Shown one piece after another: positions 1 to 6,998 of a stretch of DNA of 10,742 bases (its first letter is position 1; every line of letters begins with the position of its first letter). The DNA is from Candidatus Sulfotelmatobacter sp. (GTDB lineage Bacteria; Acidobacteriota; Terriglobia; Terriglobales; Acidobacteriaceae), in contig JASHRB010000475.1 in NCBI GenBank assembly GCA_030037575.1, positions 1-10,742 of the forward strand. Reading direction: 5' to 3'. The notes beneath the pieces were generated by a model that saw nothing but the letters and a program-made list of their open reading frames with translations, ran no database searches and was not told where the DNA came from. A program made the position numbers and the translations under genes.

Positions 1-918
1 GGCTTTTTTTACCACTTTGCCGATATCAACACCGGCGAACGCATGTGGGATTCCGAAGTTTCCTCGGTCGATACGGCAATCCTTCTGTGCGGAATTCTCA
101 CCTGTCGCAGGCATTTTGAAGAGCATTCGGAGGTCAGTCTTCTCGCCTACGAAGTTTTTAATCGCGTGGATTGGAGCTGGCTCTCCGAGGATACTTCGCT
201 TTTGCCCCACGGATGGACGCCGGAGAACGGGTTCTTGCCCTATCGCTGGGACTATTACAGCGAAATGATGATGATTTATCTCCTGGGCCTGGGTTCGCTC
301 ACCCATCCTCTGCCCACCGATGTTTGGACCGCGTGGAAACGGCTTCATTTCGAATTTGACGGCATTCGATACATCGGCTCGTTTGCGCCTTTGTTCGTGC
401 ATCAGTACTCGCAGGCCTGGTTCGATTTCCGCAACAAGCACGACGCATACGCCAACTACTTCCAGAACTCCGTGCTCGCCACCGACGCCCACCGGCGCTT
501 CTGCATCGAACTGGGCAAGGAATTTGCCGATTACAGCGACGACTTGTGGGGCATCTCCGCTTCCGACTCGCAACAAGGATATGTAATTTGGGGAGGGCCG
601 CCGAGTCTCGGTCCCATTGACGGGACGGTGGTGCCCAGCGCATCTGCCGGTTCGCTGCCTTTTTTACCGCAACCGGTGATGCGAGTTCTAAAAAACATTC
701 GCACACGCTACAGCCAAGCATGGAGCCGCTACGGGTTCGTCAATGCTTTCAATCCCCTGAAGAACTGGTACGACACCGATGTGATTGGCATCGACACCGG
801 CATCACCATGTTGATGGCCGAGAACCAGCGCAGCAGTTTCGTGTGGCAAACGTTCATGAAAAACCCCGAAGCGCAACGCGGAATGGAGCGCGCCGGGTTT
901 CAACAGGAGCAGGCGTGA
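1..918 (+). CDS. PF10091 'glycoamylase' / GH144-related glycoside hydrolase, C-terminal part (5' end outside window)
   Basis: The frame is open from base 1 to a TGA at 916-918 and gives 305 residues; the start lies upstream of the window. The sequence opens with GFFYHF and then SEVSSVDTA (residues 18-26 of the visible part), the alpha/alpha-barrel signature of PF10091 proteins. Glu88 in YYSEMMM followed by LGSLTHP is the second conserved acidic motif. The C-terminal part carries YGFVNAFNP, WYDTDVIGIDTG and MKNPEAQRGMERAGF, which typically close this domain, so the 3' end looks intact. Characterised members of the related GH144 family act on beta-1,2-glucans, so a glucan hydrolase is likely, but the substrate cannot be read from sequence. 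The motif version here (VSSVD) differs from the DLVET version in the paralogous domain at the other end of the window. The gene converges on the minus-strand GH39 gene with 35 bases between the stops. Any signal peptide would be off-window. Confidence 0.9.
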   Translation, partial: GFFYHFADINTGERMWDSEVSSVDTAILLCGILTCRRHFEEHSEVSLLAYEVFNRVDWSWLSEDTSLLPHGWTPENGFLPYRWDYYSEMMMIYLLGLGSLTHPLPTDVWTAWKRLHFEFDGIRYIGSFAPLFVHQYSQAWFDFRNKHDAYANYFQNSVLATDAHRRFCIELGKEFADYSDDLWGISASDSQQGYVIWGGPPSLGPIDGTVVPSASAGSLPFLPQPVMRVLKNIRTRYSQAWSRYGFVNAFNPLKNWYDTDVIGIDTGITMLMAENQRSSFVWQTFMKNPEAQRGMERAGFQQEQA

Positions 919-953
919 TTTTGTTTTCGACAAGACTGCACTTTGGTTGCGCC

Positions 954-2459
954 CTATCTGAACTCGATCACGGCCAAGCCGTGAACGGGAAGGGTAATGC
1001 TCAGACCGCCGTTCCTGATCTCAACTTCTTCCGGCGCCGCAAGTTCGCTGGCTTTCCGCAATTGCCTGATCTGCCCCTGGGTGGGGAATCGCGGGCTGCC
1101 CATCGCTTGGTAGGCAGAATGAAAATCGCCCTGGTCGCTACCGACTCGCGAAATCACAGCTTGCTTGGTATCGGTGTTTTTCAGTTGAAGCCTCATGGTC
1201 TTGGACGAACCTGACGCCCCCGGGGGAGCGTAGTTCCACAACGCCAGAACCAAACTTCCATCGCTCCGGCGCGTGAGCAGTGCGGAATCGGAATCGAGCT
1301 GGATGCGTTCGCTTCCCAGCTGGTGCAGCAGTTTGAAAGCGTTGAACGCGGGTTTGGCTATTCCGTCTTCCGCAATGAGACCAAAACCGCCATAAAAAGG
1401 CGTTTTCACCACACCCTGTTCTTCGAACACGTCAGAGAAAGTCCAGTAGGACATCGAATCGACCAGGCCGTCACACTGGCGAATCGTGTCGGCTAGCCAT
1501 GGCCCCATATAGTCCGAATCGGTCACCTCAGTCTCGTTCTTATAGCTCGCGTTGAACTCGCTCCACATCAGCGGCAGATTCGGCATTGCCGAAGACTTGA
1601 TTTCCTGGTGAACCTTGCTTACGGCACGGCAAACCATGCGATCGCGGGGAATGTTTTCCTGCGTGTGGAAGACGTCTTCCGCGGTGTCGTTCGCATAGAC
1701 ATGCGTAGAAACAAAATCGAGCGGAATGCGCTTTTGCTGGCAATGGCCGATCATCTCGCCCACCCAGGCAGCCTGGGCGGTGGCTGGCCCTCCCACGCGA
1801 AGCCGCGGGCTCACCTTCTTAATGGCAAGCGCGGTGTGATCGTAAAGATCCCAGTACGTTTGTTGCCGGGGCTGGCCTGCCCAGAAGTCGAGATTGGGTT
1901 CGTTCCAGACTTCGAAATACCACTGCGAGACTTCATCGATGCCATAGCGATCGACGAGGTGCTCGACGAAGGCAGCAATCAACGCATCCCAACGATTCCA
2001 ATCTTTGGGAGGAGAAATATTGGGTCGGTACCAGAACGCTTGATGCGCGTCGCTGGCAGCCAGCTTACTGGGCATGAAGCTAAGTTCTACGTAAGGCCGT
2101 ACGCCATTGGCCAGCAGGCCGTCATAAATCTGATCGACATAGGAAAAGTTATAAACCGGACTGGCATTCGCATCTTCTTCATAAACTCCGACCTCGTCAT
2201 CGAGAACGGCGTGGAAACGGATGTAGCTGAAGCCGGTAATCTGCTTTACCGAGCGCAGGTCGCTGCGATAATCGTCTCGCAGGCTCAAGATTGCGCGCCC
2301 CGAGCCGAACATCTGTTCCCAAAAATGCGGAAAGGGATGCCGAGGCGCGTCAGCGCGGATGACCATCACATCAGGGGCCGCACCGATTTGAGCCGCAAGT
2401 CCGCCAGGACAGGGAAACCGCGAGAATAGGAGCGCAAGAATGAAGATCCAGCATCGCAT
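954..2459 (-). CDS. Secreted GH39-type glycoside hydrolase (beta-xylosidase/PslG-like fold)
   Basis: A 501-residue protein. The start at 2459 is chosen because the protein then begins with a clear signal peptide (MRCWIFILALLFSRF..., probable cleavage near LAAQ); an upstream in-frame ATG at 2603 would overlap the preceding gene by about 100 bases and hide this leader. A weak CAGG lies about 6 bases before the start. The body is a TIM-barrel GH39 domain. The acid/base glutamate is Glu187 in EVWNEPN and the probable nucleophile is Glu301 in WSEFN. The barrel is followed by a beta-rich C-terminal part (about 390-501) typical of GH39. The family includes beta-xylosidases, alpha-L-iduronidases and PslG, a GH39 enzyme in the Pseudomonas Psl exopolysaccharide cluster. 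It is the last gene of the three-gene minus-strand operon, 37 bases after the glycosyltransferase, which suggests a role in trimming or turning over the polymer made there (inference). The substrate is unknown. No terminator hairpin is seen after the stop. Confidence 0.9.
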   Translation of the reverse strand: MRCWIFILALLFSRFPCPGGLAAQIGAAPDVMVIRADAPRHPFPHFWEQMFGSGRAILSLRDDYRSDLRSVKQITGFSYIRFHAVLDDEVGVYEEDANASPVYNFSYVDQIYDGLLANGVRPYVELSFMPSKLAASDAHQAFWYRPNISPPKDWNRWDALIAAFVEHLVDRYGIDEVSQWYFEVWNEPNLDFWAGQPRQQTYWDLYDHTALAIKKVSPRLRVGGPATAQAAWVGEMIGHCQQKRIPLDFVSTHVYANDTAEDVFHTQENIPRDRMVCRAVSKVHQEIKSSAMPNLPLMWSEFNASYKNETEVTDSDYMGPWLADTIRQCDGLVDSMSYWTFSDVFEEQGVVKTPFYGGFGLIAEDGIAKPAFNAFKLLHQLGSERIQLDSDSALLTRRSDGSLVLALWNYAPPGASGSSKTMRLQLKNTDTKQAVISRVGSDQGDFHSAYQAMGSPRFPTQGQIRQLRKASELAAPEEVEIRNGGLSITLPVHGLAVIEFR

Positions 2460-2496
2460 GGGTTGCCTGATTAAGAACCGTTCAAGATCGGTCTGC

Positions 2497-5400
2497 TTAC
2501 GCCGCGCTGTTGCGGGATTTTGGCAACCGCGTGGGCTTTTCCTGCAGCAGTAGCTCGGTTGCCTGTACTCGCGGATGGCTGTGAAACCAACGCTCGACAA
2601 CATCCTGATGCAGGAAATTTGCGATCGCTAGCAACGTCATCCCCTGATGGTGCGCCATCCAACAACGAACCGGCACAAAGCGGCGAAAACGAGAGTGGGA
2701 GCGGCTGCGTTGCGGGTTGAAATCCACCGCGTCATAAAATCCGTAGGTGCCCAGTGCGCGCTTGCGCTGCAACTTGCGCAGGTTGCCGAGCGTGGCTGCG
2801 GAATCGACCGGAAGGGCAAGGAAGGTCGCATAGGGCGCAACCACGGGGCCATCGACATCAACTTTGTGTATCGCCAGTCGGGGCACGCCAAAAGCGTGGT
2901 ATTCATAATTGCCCTTTTCATCGAGCTTGAAACAGGCAGATTCCGAAATGCCCCAGGGAATGCCCATCTTCTCGGCATATGCGCGCTGCGCCCGCACCGC
3001 CGCGACCGCCGCGCGCTCAAGAAGCGTATTGGGGTAGATTCGCATCCACAGCGGCGGCATCATGTACTCGAACATGGTTCCCGTCCAGGAGAGCAAGCCG
3101 GCTACCCCATTCTCTATAATTTGCACTCGCCCCAGCTGGAACCAGCTTTCCTGCGGGATGTCATCTTTCGCGATGGCGACAAAGGAAGCCATGCGCGCTT
3201 CGCTGGCCAGCAGGTCGTAGCAGGCATTGTGCAGGTGGCGTTTCTCAACTTCGATCCCAATCGAAAGCAAGTTTCTGCTGCGGTTGAGCAGGATGCCAAA
3301 GTCCATTTCATCTGCCAGCACACTGGCCTGATTGGCGATATTTTTAAGATCTTCAATCAGCCGAACCACGTGGGCGCGCGCATCCGGCAAAAGCGCCAGC
3401 AGTTGCTGATAAAGGGCTTTACTGGGCCCCGAGGAAACTGCTTCGACCGCCTTGAGCCGGGTGGCCAGACCATCCATGTAGGCAGGCATGCGCTTGAGAG
3501 AGGGAAGATCGTCGGATCGGCCCGGCTGATGAACGGCCGGGTCATTCTTTAGCCCGGCAAACTCCGGCAGCAGCCAGGGCGCATAGATCTGGGCCGTCCG
3601 GCCAATCTGACTCAGCCGCTCCTCCGCCTGCTTCCGGAACCATTCGACCTCGGCGGCAAATTTCGGCTTGCCGGCGGTCCGGCGGATGTCTTTGAGAGCG
3701 GCCTCGGGAATATCGAGCAGATATGGCAACCATTGCTGTCCTTCGGCGCTGCGTCGGATTGCGGAGAACTTGCGCCGCGGCATCCCCCGCAGGCTTGTCA
3801 GAATGTACAAGTGGTCGAGGAACCCATCTGTCAGTTCATGCTGGAGCAAGGGCTGCTCGATCAGATCCAGGCACCCTCGTTGCAAAGTCCAGAGCGATGC
3901 CACAAGGTTTCCGTTATCTACACTGGAAACGAACGCGGGAGTGAGCGGAGCCAGCGTTCGCGTGTCGTACCAGTTGAGCAGGTGACCGCGATGGCGCTGC
4001 AAGTGAGAGACCGTATCCAGCGTTCGCAAGCTCTGCTGGGCAAACTCGGGCAGCGTGAGATAGCCGAATTCGCACGCGACCTGGCGCGCGTTGAGAAGAA
4101 ATCCCAGATTGGTTGTGGAGACGCGGGCGGCCACTTTCATGCCCTCTTCCACCACATTGTCGGGAATTAGCCAGTGGTGTTCTTCGTTGCTGAACTCGGC
4201 GAAGTATCGCCAGGTGCGAAGCGCGCTCTGCCGCAGCAGCCATTGACGTTTTTCCGCGAGTTGTTTGTGTGGGGACCGGGGCGGACGATTCAGCCACATG
4301 GAGATCGGTTTGCTGCACGCCCAGAACAGCAGTATCGGCAGTGCCGCGGGAAGGGCTCGTTGATGCACGCCCCAGACCAGAAATAACAACGCCAGAGCGA
4401 GCAGCGGAGTGCAATTCAGGTACAGATCGAGAACCGTACGCTTGTCATCGGCAAGTTCCGCCTGCGCCGCGGTCTCCCACTGCAACAATCTCCGCCGGGT
4501 GATCAGACGCCGCACGATGGTCCGGACCATCGCGTCCAGCGACAACAGAGCCTGGTGCGCCAGAAATGTGATGGTCAGCCAATCGGCGATACTTGCGTCG
4601 GCAAAAGCATTCAATCCGTCGCCCAGATTCGCCGGCCTGGCGAGCACCAGGGCTCTCCCCAGATCGAATCCGAGCTGTACCAGCGCCGGCAGGAAGATGA
4701 TCGCGACCGTGGCCAGAGTCCAGGCCTCCGGCTTTCCCGGCAGGCAAAGCCAGCCCAGCAGGAAGAGCACAAACAACGCGGGCTCCACCAGGCTGCGGCG
4801 CAAATTATCAAAAATCTTCCATCGCGAAACCACCGACAACGGATTCGGCACTTTTTGCCCTGACTCGTCCGGCACCAGCGGGCGCAACCACTCGGCAATT
4901 TGCCAATCGCCCCGTAACCAGCGATGCTTCCGCCGATTGTGGGCGCTGTAATGCGAAGGGTAATCTTCGATGACCTCGATATCGCTGACCAGGCCGGCGC
5001 GAGCGTAGGCGCCCTCCACCAGGTCATGGCTGAGCAGCGCATTGCGGGGGAAGCGGCGATCGAGCACGCGGCGCAGCGCGTCTACCTCGTAAATCCCCTT
5101 GCCAACAAAAATGCCTTCCCCGTAAAGATCCTGATAAACATCCGACGCCGCACGGCTGTAGATATCGATTCCCGTCTGTCCCGAATAAATGCTCGCCAGC
5201 CGGGAACGAGCCGAGCTCTGGACGCTCACTCCTACCCGCGGTTGCAAAATACCGTAGCCGGTGACCACCACCCCGAGATGGGGATCGATAATCGCCTGAT
5301 TGAGGGGATGAGCCAGCGCCCCCACCATGCGCTTGGCCGAGTCCCGCGGCAATTCGGTGTCGGAATCGAGTGTGATCACAAATCGAACCCGGGGAAAAAG

Positions 5401-6984
5401 CGATAAGTCGCCCACCTTCACGGGGAAGCTGTCGAACTGTCCCCGGAGAAGATTGTTGAGGTCTATCAGTTTGCCCCGCTTGCGCTCCCATCCCATCCAC
5501 AGCCGCTCGCGCGGGTTGTAACTGGGATGCCGATGCAAAAGGAAGAACGATCCCATCTCCTCGCCGGCGTACTTGTTGTTCAACCCCCGAATCAGATCGC
5601 CAGCCAAACCAACCAGCGGATTGCCGGCCGGCGGTTTTTCGGGAGAGTCGGGCAGATCGGTGAGCATCACAAAATGCAGATTCGGATCGTGATTGCCCAG
5701 GAAGCGAACTTCAAGGTCGTCAACCAGCTTGTGCACCTGTTGCTCATCGAGAAGCAGGGTGGGAATGGCCACCAGGGTTACGCAGTCGTTGGGCAGGCCT
5801 TCAGAAAAATCCAGCTTGGGCAAAATCTGCGCCGCCAGCACAACCGTCACGAAGAAATTAACCATCTGAACCGCGCTCTGTGAACTGGGCAGGAGCACGG
5901 CCAGGGCGGAAAGCAGGATCAGCCCGAGCGAAGTCGAGGCATCGGTCAACAGAATCACGACCCCTAGAACGATCAGCAGCGTGAGCGCCGCAATACCGGG
6001 CAGATAAAACTCGTCGGGATAAGTGCGAATCAAGGCGGGTATTCGTTCGGCCATGGAAGGGTGATAGCCGATCCGCTGCTCGAGCGCGGGAACGCCTTCG
6101 GCCACCAGATACGTGCCAATGTGAGAACGGCGCAAAGTCGAACGGGGATCGTCAGCGCGATTTTTTTGCGCCTCACGTGCCAACGCGAGCGCGGCTTGGG
6201 CGACCTCCATCTCGCTGCAATCGGAACGGCCGGCCAGCTTGACCACTTTTTTTCGGTACAGCTCCCGGCTGTCATAATCCATACGCGGATACGCTCCCGC
6301 AGGATCCTCGCGCAGGACACGATCGAAGGGGATCAGTGGTTCGAGCACCAGCTTCCAGTTGGTTTCTTTGATCTCGCGAAGGCTGAGCGCCATCTTTCCA
6401 ACGCCGTGGATGTGCGCCGGATCCTGCAGCAGTTGGCGGCCGCGCTGGGCGATGTTTTCGAGCAGGATGAGGTTGAGCGCCGGAACCAGCATCCAAAGCT
6501 CGGCTTTGTCGAGAACCGTGGTGTCCTCAAAGGCCTGAACGTAATCGGTAAAACTTGCCTGGCTAAACTCAAACTCGACCGCAGTGAGGTAGTCCTCAGC
6601 AATGGCGGCCACCCGGGGAATCACATCTCCGCTGAGGGTACGCACCTGCGGTAACTTCTCTACGCGCGTGAAAGTTTCGCAAGTTTCCTCCATTTCCGAC
6701 TGAATCAGAAGAAAGTTTTCGTGCAGCAAGCGGACGTCATCGCTGCCCGTCTTTGTGGGGGAATTGCCGAGAGCATCGGTCAAGGGCCGGGAGGCGCGAT
6801 GAAGCGTCCGACAACGTGCGTGAAAGGACCGCATCTCCGTCTCTCCCGGCAGCCACGCCAAGGCGCGGGAGAGCTTCGAGGCGCTCGAGCGCACGCCGCA
6901 ATGTTGCTCCGCGTCTTCGGCCCCACGGGTGTGAATTTCTTCGTTTTCCTTGCCCACTAGCTCCAGATGACCACTTTGCATCAT
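2497..6984 (-). CDS. Cyclic beta-1,2-glucan synthase-like protein: GT84 plus GH189/PF10091-type domain, no GH94 domain
   Basis: A 1495-residue inner-membrane glycosyltransferase related to NdvB/ChvB/Cgs, which polymerise glucose from UDP-glucose into beta-1,2-glucan and cyclise it. Domains in order: a charged, poorly conserved N-terminus (1-70); the NdvB-type cytoplasmic N-terminal region (about 75-325); hydrophobic segments near 329-347, 352-367 and 371-388; a GT-A glycosyltransferase core (about 400-700) with Asp540-Ser-Asp542 as the DXD motif and RWLRGDW (688-694) as the QxxRW-type motif; more membrane segments near 734-750, 755-772, 802-820 and 854-893; then the middle cyclisation-type domain (about 940-1480) with HLLNWYDTRT (1001-1010), VSSVDNGNL (1019-1027), PWGISES (1343-1349) and AHHQGM (1444-1449). 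Known family members are about 2800 residues and continue into a GH94 phosphorylase. This one ends at a TAA (2499-2497) right after QATELLLQE, and the next 37 bases lead into another gene. It is operonic with the exporter upstream and the GH39 gene downstream. Confidence 0.92.
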   Translation of the reverse strand: MMQSGHLELVGKENEEIHTRGAEDAEQHCGVRSSASKLSRALAWLPGETEMRSFHARCRTLHRASRPLTDALGNSPTKTGSDDVRLLHENFLLIQSEMEETCETFTRVEKLPQVRTLSGDVIPRVAAIAEDYLTAVEFEFSQASFTDYVQAFEDTTVLDKAELWMLVPALNLILLENIAQRGRQLLQDPAHIHGVGKMALSLREIKETNWKLVLEPLIPFDRVLREDPAGAYPRMDYDSRELYRKKVVKLAGRSDCSEMEVAQAALALAREAQKNRADDPRSTLRRSHIGTYLVAEGVPALEQRIGYHPSMAERIPALIRTYPDEFYLPGIAALTLLIVLGVVILLTDASTSLGLILLSALAVLLPSSQSAVQMVNFFVTVVLAAQILPKLDFSEGLPNDCVTLVAIPTLLLDEQQVHKLVDDLEVRFLGNHDPNLHFVMLTDLPDSPEKPPAGNPLVGLAGDLIRGLNNKYAGEEMGSFFLLHRHPSYNPRERLWMGWERKRGKLIDLNNLLRGQFDSFPVKVGDLSLFPRVRFVITLDSDTELPRDSAKRMVGALAHPLNQAIIDPHLGVVVTGYGILQPRVGVSVQSSARSRLASIYSGQTGIDIYSRAASDVYQDLYGEGIFVGKGIYEVDALRRVLDRRFPRNALLSHDLVEGAYARAGLVSDIEVIEDYPSHYSAHNRRKHRWLRGDWQIAEWLRPLVPDESGQKVPNPLSVVSRWKIFDNLRRSLVEPALFVLFLLGWLCLPGKPEAWTLATVAIIFLPALVQLGFDLGRALVLARPANLGDGLNAFADASIADWLTITFLAHQALLSLDAMVRTIVRRLITRRRLLQWETAAQAELADDKRTVLDLYLNCTPLLALALLFLVWGVHQRALPAALPILLFWACSKPISMWLNRPPRSPHKQLAEKRQWLLRQSALRTWRYFAEFSNEEHHWLIPDNVVEEGMKVAARVSTTNLGFLLNARQVACEFGYLTLPEFAQQSLRTLDTVSHLQRHRGHLLNWYDTRTLAPLTPAFVSSVDNGNLVASLWTLQRGCLDLIEQPLLQHELTDGFLDHLYILTSLRGMPRRKFSAIRRSAEGQQWLPYLLDIPEAALKDIRRTAGKPKFAAEVEWFRKQAEERLSQIGRTAQIYAPWLLPEFAGLKNDPAVHQPGRSDDLPSLKRMPAYMDGLATRLKAVEAVSSGPSKALYQQLLALLPDARAHVVRLIEDLKNIANQASVLADEMDFGILLNRSRNLLSIGIEVEKRHLHNACYDLLASEARMASFVAIAKDDIPQESWFQLGRVQIIENGVAGLLSWTGTMFEYMMPPLWMRIYPNTLLERAAVAAVRAQRAYAEKMGIPWGISESACFKLDEKGNYEYHAFGVPRLAIHKVDVDGPVVAPYATFLALPVDSAATLGNLRKLQRKRALGTYGFYDAVDFNPQRSRSHSRFRRFVPVRCWMAHHQGMTLLAIANFLHQDVVERWFHSHPRVQATELLLQEKPTRLPKSRNSAA

Positions 6985-6998
6985 TATTTTTCTTTCTA
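6985..6998 (-). promoter_or_regulatory. Ribosome binding site of the synthase overlapping the exporter stop codon
   Basis: On the minus strand the exporter's TAG stop (6998-6996) is itself the first part of the purine-rich TAGAAAGAAAAATA that precedes the synthase ATG at 6984. The Shine-Dalgarno-like AGAAAG thus starts inside the stop codon of the upstream gene. This arrangement favours translational coupling and supports 6984 as the synthase start. A second in-frame ATG follows directly (6981) and could be used instead. Confidence 0.55.

Noticed and set aside
299..721. Minus-strand frame of 140 codons opposite the first PF10091 gene
   Set aside because: Low-complexity, arginine-rich translation opposite a clear enzyme domain.
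720..1214. Plus-strand frame of 164 codons bridging the ends of the two convergent genes
   Set aside because: It overlaps the true reading frames of both genes and its translation has no domain character.
1608..2429. Plus-strand open frame of 273 codons antisense to the GH39 gene
   Set aside because: It lies wholly opposite a gene with intact catalytic motifs and a signal peptide; its translation shows no recognisable domain. Long antisense frames are common in GC-rich coding DNA.
2460..2496. Remnant of a GH94 domain between the synthase stop and the GH39 start
   Set aside because: Only 37 bases are present and they do not translate into any GH94-like sequence; the missing domain is absent, not frameshifted nearby.
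2460..2603. N-terminal extension of the GH39 gene to an ATG at 2603
   Set aside because: It would overlap the synthase 3' end by about 100 bases and bury a good signal peptide 48 residues inside the protein.
2647..3552. Plus-strand open frame of 301 codons antisense to the synthase middle domain
   Set aside because: The minus strand here encodes well-conserved NdvB-type motifs; the plus-strand translation has no family features.
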